From an uncultured Clostridia bacterium (GTDB lineage Bacteria > Bacillota > Clostridia > Oscillospirales > Ruminococcaceae), in NCBI GenBank assembly GCA_945933905.1, contig CAMEQX010000027.1:1-10400 (forward strand): a DNA stretch of 10,400 bases, given 5' to 3'. Positions within the stretch are counted from its first letter, which is position 1; the number at the start of each line of letters is the position of its first letter. The notes beneath the pieces were generated by a model. It saw only the letters and a program-made list of their open reading frames with translations. It ran no database searches and was not told the DNA's origin. Positions 1 to 7,510 of the stretch are shown here, in pieces. Both the position numbers and the translations under genes were made by a program.

Positions 1-1
1 A

Positions 2-103
2 ATCGGCGGGCTTGGGATTTATATGGTCAAAAACACGATGGACGATGTGATTTACGAGTTCTCAAACGGACAAAACCATCTCACAATGGTCAAAAATCTT
101 TGA
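2..103 (+). CDS. RsbW/SpoIIAB-like anti-sigma ATP-binding protein, C-terminal end only
   Basis: Only the last 33 codons are present; the reading frame enters from the left edge and stops at TGA 101-103. The visible residues start with GGLGIYMVKNTMDD and end with LTMVKNL. The GGLGIY segment matches the G2-type ATP-lid motif of GHKL-fold ATPases, and the pattern GGLGI-x-(M/L)-(V/I)-K-x-x-M-D-(D/E)-V followed by a short LT-(M/L)-V-K ending is typical of the RsbW/SpoIIAB anti-sigma serine kinase family. Such proteins bind and inhibit an alternative sigma factor and phosphorylate a STAS-domain antagonist, which would be expected just upstream. The lipoprotein gene starts 20 nt after this stop, so the two may be co-transcribed. 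The family call rests on a short tail, so a related GHKL regulator cannot be excluded. Confidence 0.72.
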   Translation: MGGLGIYMVKNTMDDVIYEFSNGQNHLTMVKNL

Positions 104-113
104 GTGTTTCTAT

Positions 114-118
114 GGAGG
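114..118 (+). promoter_or_regulatory. Ribosome binding site fixing the lipoprotein start
   Basis: GGAGG lies 5 nt before ATG 124-126. The same frame is open from a TTG at 100, but that codon overlaps the upstream stop, has no SD, and would place eight extra residues (ending in an acidic Glu) ahead of a normal MRRK signal peptide. The SD and the signal peptide therefore both select ATG 124. Confidence 0.85.
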
Positions 119-123
119 TCATT

Positions 124-1680
124 ATGCGAAGGAAAATTCTCTCGGCAGCGCTTGCGTTTGTGACGTTTGGGACACTTATGACTGGCTGCACAAACAGCGA
201 AAAAACAAGCTCGCCCGATTTGCAGAAATTTGTCGAAACGATGGAGAAGGACAACTTTGTTCAAGAGGGCAGCTTGGTTGCGTTGGACACGATTGAGCTT
301 GCAAGTCAGAAGCAGCTTATCTCCTGCTTCGGAAATAACGCCGGTTCGAGCTATCTTGTTCCTTTCCTCCCGCCTGCGCCAAATCAAGCGCCTTCGACCG
401 GTGTTCATAACGCAGTGTATGACTGGGCGGACGAAAAGCCGTCCGTTTACGATGACGAAACCAAAACCGATAATTATCCCGCAAAGCCTTATTTCAGTCC
501 GGTCGGCTGGTCGTATAAGCTCGCGGAAAACGAGGCGGTTGTGCTGGTCGGAGAGCTTCCGCCCGAGTGCAAATACTATTCGTTTATCAACTACATTTTC
601 TTCAGCGAGATAAAGAACGGCAAGGATTACAGCAAGGAAAAGGGCTTCTTCCAAATCGGTACAGAGGAAACCGGCTTTTATCACCCCATTTTCGGCAGCC
701 TCGGCGCACCGATAAATCCTGTTAACATCAAATCGCAGAACGGCGAGAAGTACGGCTCAAAGTGCGCGATAATAGTTACCGGCGACAAGAACACTTTCAC
801 CAAGACAAAGAACGCGCTTATTTCCGCGGGAATTGCCGAGAATATCATAAACGAAAGCCCGCTTCCCGCAGCGACGCTGAATATGGGACTTGAAAAGGGC
901 AAGGACACCTTCACCACGCTTATGCGAATTTCCCAGCCTACAAATCAGACCGATTATGAGAGCTATATCAATTCGCTCGGCGAGAAATTCAAGGTTTATC
1001 GAATTACACCCAAAGATCAAAATGCGGAAAAATCGCCTTATAAAGCGGAATACGCAAGAGAACGCGGTACGGGAAAAAGCGAGGTTTCGACACTTCCCGA
1101 CGCACCGCAGACGCTTGATGAAATCCGCACAAAGCTGATTGAGGAGTACGGAGCAGATTACACTTACGAGGAGCTTTCGGCGGAAATTGCCGTTCCCGAG
1201 GGTATGACCGCGTATGTGAACGACACCAACGCGCAGGGCGACAACCGCGACACAACCTATCTTATGACGAAGGATTTCACGCTTAATTCCGATGAAGATT
1301 TTATCGTTGTTTACGGCGTAAATCACACCAAAACCAAAAAGGCAACCTATTCAAACACGGTTTTGTACAGCCGACCGATGCTGAACGGAATTGCAAGCGT
1401 TTATGACAGTCTTTACGAGGGTTCTTCGGAAAAGTACCTTGACGCGTCGCACGAAAACCGCGACAGCTATTACATCTACAAATTTGCCAGAAAGCAAACC
1501 GACGATTATACAAGAGTTATCGAGTACAGCGAGGGCAACGAAAAAGGCGAATATTACGGCGCGGATAACGGCGACACGCTGCTGCTTGCGTATCGCGCCT
1601 ACTTGGAGCCCGAAACGGGCGTTGGCGCGTCGTATTACGAGATAATCTACGACCGCGCGATTGTTTTCCACAAGAAATAA
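124..1680 (+). CDS. Predicted secreted lipoprotein of unknown function
   Basis: The 518-residue product begins with a classic lipoprotein signal peptide: basic MRRK, a hydrophobic stretch, then LMTGC with the predicted lipidated cysteine at residue 22, followed by a polar Ser/Thr/Lys linker. It should be anchored on the outer face of the membrane. The mature part has no catalytic motif I recognise. Distinct patches are GWSYKL at about 128-133, LPPECKYYSF at about 145-154, and RAYLEPETG at about 491-499 with IIYDRAIVF close to the end. These give a vague resemblance, from memory only, to uncharacterised DUF1214/DUF1254-like proteins; I would not assign a function from it. The upstream anti-sigma tail ends 20 nt before, and a strong terminator follows the stop, so this is the last gene of its transcript. 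Its GC is clearly higher than in the next two genes. Confidence 0.9.
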   Translation: MRRKILSAALAFVTFGTLMTGCTNSEKTSSPDLQKFVETMEKDNFVQEGSLVALDTIELASQKQLISCFGNNAGSSYLVPFLPPAPNQAPSTGVHNAVYDWADEKPSVYDDETKTDNYPAKPYFSPVGWSYKLAENEAVVLVGELPPECKYYSFINYIFFSEIKNGKDYSKEKGFFQIGTEETGFYHPIFGSLGAPINPVNIKSQNGEKYGSKCAIIVTGDKNTFTKTKNALISAGIAENIINESPLPAATLNMGLEKGKDTFTTLMRISQPTNQTDYESYINSLGEKFKVYRITPKDQNAEKSPYKAEYARERGTGKSEVSTLPDAPQTLDEIRTKLIEEYGADYTYEELSAEIAVPEGMTAYVNDTNAQGDNRDTTYLMTKDFTLNSDEDFIVVYGVNHTKTKKATYSNTVLYSRPMLNGIASVYDSLYEGSSEKYLDASHENRDSYYIYKFARKQTDDYTRVIEYSEGNEKGEYYGADNGDTLLLAYRAYLEPETGVGASYYEIIYDRAIVFHKK

Positions 1681-1699
1681 TTTCGAGTGAATACAACAA

Positions 1700-1732
1700 G
1701 CCCTCTGCTGTAACGGCAGAGGGCAATTTTTT
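1700..1732 (+). terminator. Rho-independent terminator after the lipoprotein gene
   Basis: A perfect 9-bp stem, GCCCTCTGC (1700-1708) with GCAGAGGGC (1716-1724), encloses a 7-nt loop and is followed by AA and six T residues (1727-1732). It begins 20 nt after the lipoprotein stop codon and separates that transcript from the downstream cassette. Confidence 0.92.
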
Positions 1733-1742
1733 CGGAATAGTG

Positions 1743-1770
1743 TTACGAAAAAGCGCAGAGTTCGTATAAA
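1743..1770 (+). promoter_or_regulatory. Possible promoter of the two-gene cassette
   Basis: TTACGA (1743-1748) and TATAAA (1765-1770) are separated by 16 bp, between the terminator and the first cassette gene. The -10 is good but the -35 is a weak match. A promoter is expected here because a terminator lies immediately upstream, yet the exact element is uncertain. Confidence 0.35.
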
Positions 1771-1806
1771 TAATCAGAAACGTAATAATTCTCAGGAGGT
1801 ACTGCT

Positions 1807-4182
1807 ATGATTAACACGCATAAAAACTTAACCAAGCAAATCTTGAATCAGGTTTTTGACGGAGCAAAGAAGAGCTTTTCTTTTCCTATGGAATTTAAAA
1901 GTGGCGAGGATAGCGTAAGCGTCAGCTTTGAGGACTATTTTGAAGATACATTTGCAAGAATTCAGCTTATGGGCGATAAGTCCGAGAGTAAGGGATTTGC
2001 CTGCGCGGAGGCATTTGCGCTTAATGCGTTTAATGTCGTGGCACATACCCGCGAACTGCATAAGCAGATTGACGATTACTTTGCAAATGAGGTTAACCAA
2101 ACTCTGCTTGATGCGTTCGGTATGAACGAGGAAGAAAAGACTGCATATTGCAAGCAGCTCAAGAATATGGTTTCCGATGAAATCGGTCTCAAGGGAAAGA
2201 CTCCGGAAGAAACTGCTTTTATCGAAAAGATAAACGCTGCTTTTGATATGAATCAGGGCAGCAGCAACTCTGATTACCTGAAAGAGACGCTTAATTATCT
2301 CTCGAACGTTAGCAGATATATTGAAAACGGCGCAAGTCAAAAAGACGCGCTCGACGCGGCTTTCAATGACGCTTCTTTTACAGGCGGAAATATCGATATC
2401 GCCACGGTGCTTTCAAGTGAGATTTCCACGTTTGCCGATTCACTTGGCAAAGATGAAAAGAAGAACGACTTGTTTATGAAGGATATTTCTGCAAACTATG
2501 TGGATGAAATCGATAATAGAGAGGTTTCTCCCGAATCTTTCAGCTATCATTATCAGACAAATCCCCAAAAACTGACGAAGGATGAAAAAGCTTGGGCACA
2601 AAAGGCTTTTGGCAGAATTATTTTCAACACAATGGATATGGAAAGCGGCTGGGATGTTTTCAATATGGATTTGACAAACTTCCGTGCCAACGGCGAGCAG
2701 ATTATTTCTGATGAAGAATTTCAAAATGCCAAAAACCAGACCGGTACTCTCAATCCCGAAAAGTTAGAGGAGTTTCAAGAGAAGATTGTCGCAAAGATGG
2801 CTGCCGGAGCGGAGATTTCGGTTATTGACAGAATACCCGAGAAATCCGTTAATATAAATCCCGCGGAAATTAAGGTGAAAACAGCGGCAGAAAAATTCCT
2901 GTTTGGTTATCCCGAATCGCTTACTGCTGCCGACAAGCAGTGGGCGGAAGATGTGACCGCAAATCTGATTAACTACAACGGCGGTATGGTTGAAGTGAAC
3001 AGATTTTATGCTGACGGCAAGCAGATTATTCCGAACGATGAAAATAGTAAGAATATGTCGTTTGAGGATTGCTCAAGATTGATTGCCCAGAAGATTGCGT
3101 CCGGAGCGGAAATAGCTATCAGAGTGTCTGCCCCTAATCAGGCACTCGAATTGATGACGATGGACGCGCAGGATATGGCGGCAATCAACCCCGAAAAAGA
3201 GCCTGTAACGCGTGAGTCGTTTGCTGCGCATTTCAAAGCTGACCCTAACAATCTTACTCCCGAGGAAAAGGAGTGGGCGCGCGAGGCTTATGACAAGATG
3301 TTCTTAAGTTCGATGGATTTGCCGAACGGCTGGGATCCCAGTACAGTAAATATACAGGCTTTCTGCGCGAACGGTGAGCGAATCATCTCGGATGAGGAAT
3401 TGGCAAAAGCCGGTCCCGAAGATGTTGACAATTTGAAAGCAAAGATTGCTTTTAGTCTTGTTTCCGGGGATAAAATTACCGTTCGTCGTGAAATTCAAGA
3501 GAAATCTGTATCGTTTGACTTGTCAAGCGTCAAGGTAAGCCATGATATCGACAAAGAAAAGTCTGAACCTACCAAAGACGAACCCGCTAAAACCGAGCCT
3601 GCCAAGACAGGACCCGCTAAAACCGAACCCACCAAGACCGGACCTGCCAAGACCGAACCCTCCAAAAAACAGCCCGCAAAAACACAACCCGTAAAAAAAG
3701 CACCCGCAAAAATTCCCGCAAACAATATAAGTCGTAAGAATCTCAACGCCAGAAAAATCAGATTTAAAAAGCAAATGCTTCAGAGACAACGTATCGCAGC
3801 AAACAGGGCGAAGGTGCAAAATGCGGTGAGAAACGCACAGAGAAACGCACAGAGAAACGCACAGAGAAATACGCAAAGTAATCCACAGAAGACCACGATA
3901 AATCAGAAGCCTTCTTTTATTGAGAATTTCATGCGTCGGTTGTTGGTAAATCTCGTTAAGGGATTTTTGGGTATAGACCTTGACGAGATAATGAACAAGC
4001 AGAAAGAAGCTGAAAAGTCTGCTGACAAGACAAATGAAAAGACCGAGTCTTCCCGCACGAAAACAGACTTCAACGAGCTTGTGAAGAAGGAAGCTCAAGC
4101 AAGCGGGAAAAAGCTTCCTACTCAAAATACTTTTGCAAAAACCAATGAAAAGACGCTGACGCAAAAAGGCTTGGCAAAGTAA
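1807..4182 (+). CDS. Unrecognised 791-residue repeat protein, first gene of the cassette
   Basis: I do not recognise this protein. ATG 1807 follows AGGAGGT (1794-1800) with 6 nt spacing. There is no signal peptide or clear transmembrane helix. Layout: residues 1-238 are a mostly helical, acidic region. Residues 239-358, 359-465 and 466-578 are three diverged copies of one domain, with landmark Trp at 263, 379 and 490 and turns ANGE (294-297), ADGK (402-405) and ANGE (521-524). Residues 587-636 form a Pro/Lys/Thr pentapeptide linker. A very basic stretch with NAQR tetrapeptides follows at about 672-695. An amphipathic segment beginning KPSFIENFMRRLL lies at about 701-713, and the tail is charged and low in complexity. 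The design suggests a scaffold or multivalent binding protein, but this is inference. The next gene starts 44 nt after the stop and shares the domain, so the two products probably act together. Confidence 0.88.
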   Translation: MINTHKNLTKQILNQVFDGAKKSFSFPMEFKSGEDSVSVSFEDYFEDTFARIQLMGDKSESKGFACAEAFALNAFNVVAHTRELHKQIDDYFANEVNQTLLDAFGMNEEEKTAYCKQLKNMVSDEIGLKGKTPEETAFIEKINAAFDMNQGSSNSDYLKETLNYLSNVSRYIENGASQKDALDAAFNDASFTGGNIDIATVLSSEISTFADSLGKDEKKNDLFMKDISANYVDEIDNREVSPESFSYHYQTNPQKLTKDEKAWAQKAFGRIIFNTMDMESGWDVFNMDLTNFRANGEQIISDEEFQNAKNQTGTLNPEKLEEFQEKIVAKMAAGAEISVIDRIPEKSVNINPAEIKVKTAAEKFLFGYPESLTAADKQWAEDVTANLINYNGGMVEVNRFYADGKQIIPNDENSKNMSFEDCSRLIAQKIASGAEIAIRVSAPNQALELMTMDAQDMAAINPEKEPVTRESFAAHFKADPNNLTPEEKEWAREAYDKMFLSSMDLPNGWDPSTVNIQAFCANGERIISDEELAKAGPEDVDNLKAKIAFSLVSGDKITVRREIQEKSVSFDLSSVKVSHDIDKEKSEPTKDEPAKTEPAKTGPAKTEPTKTGPAKTEPSKKQPAKTQPVKKAPAKIPANNISRKNLNARKIRFKKQMLQRQRIAANRAKVQNAVRNAQRNAQRNAQRNTQSNPQKTTINQKPSFIENFMRRLLVNLVKGFLGIDLDEIMNKQKEAEKSADKTNEKTESSRTKTDFNELVKKEAQASGKKLPTQNTFAKTNEKTLTQKGLAK
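2521..3540 (+). repeat. Three tandem copies of an unnamed protein domain (about 107-120 residues each)
   Basis: Copies run at about 2521-2880, 2881-3201 and 3202-3540. In all three the same landmarks recur in order: L-T-x-x-(D/E)-K-x-W-A; then A-(N/D)-G-(E/K)-(Q/R)-I-I; then a helix leading into a G-x-(E/K)-I-x-(V/I) strand, as in AAGAEISV, ASGAEIAI and VSGDKITV. Copies 1 and 3 are closest to each other, sharing ESF near the start, GWD before the turn, IISDEE after it, and EKSV near the end. Copy 2 is shortened in the middle. The DNA has diverged, so this is an old duplication rather than a recent expansion. Confidence 0.82.
3565..3714 (+). repeat. Ten-unit pentapeptide linker, pattern (E/G/Q)-P-(A/T/S/V)-K-(T/K)
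   Basis: Ten consecutive 15-nt units encode EPTKD, EPAKT, EPAKT, GPAKT, EPTKT, GPAKT, EPSKK, QPAKT, QPVKK and APAKI. Pro at every second position and Lys at every fourth make an extended, basic spacer between the third repeat domain and the C-terminal part. Units 2-7 are most alike at DNA level, which suggests slippage-driven length change. Confidence 0.9.
3828..3869 (+). repeat. 12-bp tandem repeat encoding NAQR tetrapeptides
   Basis: A perfect period of 12 bp holds for 42 bp (about 3.5 copies; unit AACGCACAGAGA). It gives three NAQR units, with the diverged relatives NAVR before and NTQS, NPQK after. The segment is strongly basic. Identical copies at DNA level point to recent slippage, so copy number may vary between strains. 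Confidence 0.9.
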
Positions 4183-4226
4183 ATCGTTTGACGATAAACT
4201 ATGACTAAATAACGGAGGAAGAAGCT

Positions 4227-7200
4227 ATGGCAAAGAAAACCATCAAGAACTTTGAGGATTTTAAGAGAATCGCTGCCGAAAAGGCTTTCGGCGAGAAAGC
4301 CGAGTTCAGCCAAAAAATGTGGGAAGAATCGTTGAAGCTGCGCTATGAAAACGATGAAATCTCATTCCGCGTAAGCGATTTTGACAACGGAAATATTATC
4401 CGCGACAAGGGCGTTCTGGAGCTGTTTGCCAATATGGAACGTCTTGATGATTACATAAAGAATGAGAAAGACCTTGCGAATAAAACAGCCGCAGTTGCGA
4501 CAAGACACGTTATTTCGGCGGGTTTGAACGATTTGCTTAATCAGTACACCTATTCGGGTATTGATGAAGTCTATGACAAAATTGCGGAAGAATATGATAT
4601 CTCCGAAGAAGTTGCGCAGGCTTATCAGAATACCCGCAACCAATATCTTCAGGCAAGTGAAAATCGTGATGAAAACATTCCTTTGACTGAAGCTTCTCTC
4701 GGACAGCTTAACGCACAGGAAAAAACCGATGTGTACAACAAGGTTGTAAGCTCGTTTTTTGACACCGAGGTCTGGAAAGACGAAAACGGAAACGTTATCC
4801 AGCCGGGCAAGGCGGCAAACGAAGTTCTTGGCAAGGTAACCGACTATGCCTTGCAAATGGATAATGACGCAGTGCTTGGTGATAATGAGTATCACCAAGT
4901 GAGTGTTTACGATGATGAATTCGAGAAAGAGTATGTCGAGGAATTAACGAAAGAATTTGCTTCCGAAAGAGATATATTCAAGGTGTCGGAAATTGCTGAA
5001 AGAATCAGGGATTTCAAAGATAATTTTGTGGATTTCTCTACGACAGGCAACCGGCAGGATTTGGACGAGGTTTATCTGACGCTTGACAAAAGCCCGCTTG
5101 CTGATATCAGAATGGAGGAGTTTGTTAAAAATCAGAAAGCCGATAAGCTCTCCCATATCGAATTGGATTGGGCTGAATCCAACTTCGACAGAATGGTGAA
5201 CAGCCTTTATACAAAAGATGAGCTTCGCGCGCTTAAGCAGGCAGGAATTGACCCCGCGATGGGCATTTTGGTTGACGGGAAGCCCGTAAACTGGTACGGT
5301 AAAGGAAGCCATGAGTTTGAAACTTATTTCAGGGGAAATAATCCGCTTGAAAACGCAAAAGTCAAGGCTGAGATAGTATCAAAGGCTCTTCAGGGCTCGA
5401 AAATTGATATCTGCAAGTATAAGACCAACGACAAGGGCGAAGTTGAGTCCGATAAAATTGTGCCCGTAAAAACGGACGCAACCATAAAAGAGAGAAAGTG
5501 GTCTTTCATTCGCTGGCTTATGGAGGTCTTTAACTTTAGATCCAAAACAGAGATGTTGGATAAAATCAAGGACGCTAACGAATCGAAAAGAGATTATACC
5601 GACTATTACAACCAAAAAAGAGAGTATGAAAAGCAGGTGGTTGAGGGTAAAACCGGAATTGAAGCGCCGGAAAAGCCCAAAGCGATTGCTGACGCTGAAA
5701 GAAGAGTTGTGACAACAAAAGCCAGGGCTGTAAGCGCCATGGAAAAAGAATACTATGACCGTTTTTCAAAAGACTTTTTTGGAGAGATAGCTGTTGACGG
5801 CAAAGTCTTTCGCGGACATCATCTGCAGAACGCATTCCAATATACCGGTGCTGATGGAGCAGAGTATGCAGCATTAAAAACAATGGACAGAAAACCCACA
5901 GTGGTTAATATGGCTCTCCTTTATGGTATGTCGAAGGGTCATCCGCTGAACGAAATGCTTGATATCAAAAACAGCGAGCTTCGCAAGAAACTCGGTCAAG
6001 AATTTGTGGAAGAACTTCACGTTAAATCATACGATTGGTACTTGGAATCCACGAACAAGGATTTGTACAAACAATTCCAGAAATTAAAGGAAATTTGGGA
6101 AGAAGAGGATAAAGAGAAATCCGAAGAAGCCAAGAAAGCCAAGCAAGCCGGAAAAACCGAGAAAGCTGAAGAAACTAAGAAAGAAAAGGAAGCAAGGGTG
6201 CGAAAGGATGCCGATAAGCTTGAGAGAGAGGCGAGGAAGGCGGCGATTATGAACAATCTCAAGGATTCTCAGAAAAGCTATGGCAAATATCTTATCGACA
6301 GAAGGGAAAAGCTCGAAAGGTTCTGTCTGGAAAGCGCGGAAGCGTTGAAAAAACAGCCGATTAGCGTCGTAAGTCCCTTCGACACAGAAGCGTTTATTCA
6401 GAATTATCCCATGTTGTCTATGATGGGTTCAATGGCGAAGGATTGGAGTCAGTCGTTTGCAATCTTTGAACGTGAAAAGATTAAAGATGGCGATAAGGAG
6501 GTTAAAATCCCTACATCCAAATATAATTGGTTTAAGCTCAATGAAAAGGATGAGGAGAGGATAAATTTCGGATTGGACAATGCCGATAAACAACTCATCA
6601 ATCAGGTAAACGAAAGAGCTTGCACGGTCTATGATTATTGCAGCAATTTGAATAATATAACTCTTCTCTCGTTCCATGCAGACAATTACTTCGGTTTCCT
6701 TGCGGGCGACAATTACGCAACAATAGATTATTTTACTGATGACAGCAATAAGCTCTCAAAGGCAGCAAAAGGAAAGACTGCGGTTCAATATGCTTCCGAA
6801 CGGATAAACGAAGGCAGTACAATCGGTGACATTATCGAAAATACAGAAATGTGTACAACACTCGGCGGAGCTTATAGGAGTTCTGCTGACTTCGATGTCC
6901 AGAAAGAAGTGGTGGATGCTGACCTTGAATTTACTTTATATAACGACAATCCCGAAACGGCAAATATGAGGATTGTCAATCCCGATAAGCTTATAGGGGA
7001 CGTAAGGGAAGGTCAGTTCGTTTTGCCGACTGACGTATATACGGGAGACCTTGTTGAGCAGTACACTGAAGATGGTGTACAAAAAGAAAAGATAAACCCA
7101 CTCTTTTTTGTTCCTATCGCCGATGAAGACCGGAAAGCCAAAGAAATGATGGAAGAATTGATAGGTCCGTTTAAGGCAGATGAAGACACAAGCGTGCTCG

Positions 7201-7442
7201 ACGCTCATATGCGGATTTTAGATATTGAGAATAACATCGAAAAAGCCCCCGAGAGTTACGCTGAGAAAGCTCCCGAGAGTAACGTCAAAATCTCTGAACT
7301 CGAAGACGATGAGGAAGTTGCTTCCGAGAAGCGACTGATTTCATTTGACGATATTACCCAAAGCGAGAAGCCAAAGCAGACCACAAAGCAGACGACCTCA
7401 CAAAAGCAAACCCCCGAAAAGACGTCTGAAATTAAACACTAA
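4227..7442 (+). CDS. Unrecognised 1071-residue cytoplasmic-type protein, second gene of the cassette
   Basis: I do not recognise this protein. ATG 4227 follows GGAGG (4214-4218) by 8 nt. No signal peptide or transmembrane span is visible. Residues 1-295 are largely helical and acidic. Residues about 296-399 are a fourth copy of the domain found three times in the preceding gene product: W315-A316, the turn VDGK at 349-352, and the strand QGSKIDI near 389-395. An amphipathic aromatic segment (WSFIRWLMEVFNF, 425-437) follows. A long Lys/Glu-rich stretch predicted to be coiled coil lies at about 620-690. A globular-looking region rich in Asp, Asn and Tyr runs to about 1000. The tail contains an 8-residue direct repeat (EKAPESYA, EKAPESNV; 1005-1020) and ends in a Lys/Gln/Thr-rich disordered region. 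Shared domain, low GC and the 44-nt spacing argue for joint expression and function with the upstream gene. A terminator follows 10 nt after the stop. Confidence 0.88.
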   Translation: MAKKTIKNFEDFKRIAAEKAFGEKAEFSQKMWEESLKLRYENDEISFRVSDFDNGNIIRDKGVLELFANMERLDDYIKNEKDLANKTAAVATRHVISAGLNDLLNQYTYSGIDEVYDKIAEEYDISEEVAQAYQNTRNQYLQASENRDENIPLTEASLGQLNAQEKTDVYNKVVSSFFDTEVWKDENGNVIQPGKAANEVLGKVTDYALQMDNDAVLGDNEYHQVSVYDDEFEKEYVEELTKEFASERDIFKVSEIAERIRDFKDNFVDFSTTGNRQDLDEVYLTLDKSPLADIRMEEFVKNQKADKLSHIELDWAESNFDRMVNSLYTKDELRALKQAGIDPAMGILVDGKPVNWYGKGSHEFETYFRGNNPLENAKVKAEIVSKALQGSKIDICKYKTNDKGEVESDKIVPVKTDATIKERKWSFIRWLMEVFNFRSKTEMLDKIKDANESKRDYTDYYNQKREYEKQVVEGKTGIEAPEKPKAIADAERRVVTTKARAVSAMEKEYYDRFSKDFFGEIAVDGKVFRGHHLQNAFQYTGADGAEYAALKTMDRKPTVVNMALLYGMSKGHPLNEMLDIKNSELRKKLGQEFVEELHVKSYDWYLESTNKDLYKQFQKLKEIWEEEDKEKSEEAKKAKQAGKTEKAEETKKEKEARVRKDADKLEREARKAAIMNNLKDSQKSYGKYLIDRREKLERFCLESAEALKKQPISVVSPFDTEAFIQNYPMLSMMGSMAKDWSQSFAIFEREKIKDGDKEVKIPTSKYNWFKLNEKDEERINFGLDNADKQLINQVNERACTVYDYCSNLNNITLLSFHADNYFGFLAGDNYATIDYFTDDSNKLSKAAKGKTAVQYASERINEGSTIGDIIENTEMCTTLGGAYRSSADFDVQKEVVDADLEFTLYNDNPETANMRIVNPDKLIGDVREGQFVLPTDVYTGDLVEQYTEDGVQKEKINPLFFVPIADEDRKAKEMMEELIGPFKADEDTSVLDAHMRILDIENNIEKAPESYAEKAPESNVKISELEDDEEVASEKRLISFDDITQSEKPKQTTKQTTSQKQTPEKTSEIKH
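5112..5423 (+). other. Fourth copy of the cassette domain, inside the second protein
   Basis: Residues about 296-399 align to the three copies in the first protein without forcing. EEF stands near the start where copies 1 and 3 have ESF; L-S-x-x-E-L-D-W-A replaces L-T-x-x-E-K-x-W-A; F-D-R-M follows where copy 3 has Y-D-K-M; VDGKPV matches ADGKQI; and IVSKALQGSKIDI matches IVAKMAAGAEISV. The middle is longer than in copy 2. This was a by-eye alignment; a profile comparison would settle it. Confidence 0.7.
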
Positions 7443-7452
7443 TCTAAAGATT

Positions 7453-7483
7453 TCGCCCCGAGTTTGAGCTTGGGGCGATTTTT
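7453..7483 (+). terminator. Rho-independent terminator closing the two-gene cassette
   Basis: A 10-bp stem, TCGCCCCGAG (7453-7462) with CTTGGGGCGA (7469-7478), has a 6-nt loop and one G-U pair and is followed by five T residues (7479-7483). It begins 10 nt after the stop of the second cassette gene and isolates the cassette from the sulfur operon. Confidence 0.92.
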
Positions 7484-7510
7484 GTGCTTATAAATCTGCG
7501 TTCTTTCGAC

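Noticed and set aside
100..123. Upstream TTG start giving an eight-residue longer lipoprotein
   Set aside because: It has no SD, overlaps the preceding stop, and would place an acidic residue before a normal MRRK signal peptide; GGAGG points to ATG 124.
52..684. Long open frames on the minus strand inside the lipoprotein, cassette, metY and cysK genes (for example 52-684, 3523-4164, 9041-9733)
   Set aside because: Each lies opposite a well-supported gene, lacks a convincing SD, and has translation of shadow-like composition (many Arg, Cys and hydrophobic residues). They reflect codon bias of the + strand genes.
3828..3869. CRISPR-like short repeat
   Set aside because: The units are 12 bp with no spacers and stay in frame, encoding NAQR; this is a coding tandem repeat.
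4183..4195. Small hairpin ATCGT-TTG-ACGAT between the two cassette genes
   Set aside because: The stem is only 5 bp with no following T tract, so it is not a terminator and probably has no role; the genes are treated as one transcript.
1733..7483. The cassette as part of a prophage, secretion system or toxin-antitoxin locus
   Set aside because: No phage structural, integrase, secretion ATPase, nuclease or antitoxin-like motif could be read in either protein; the label would be guesswork.
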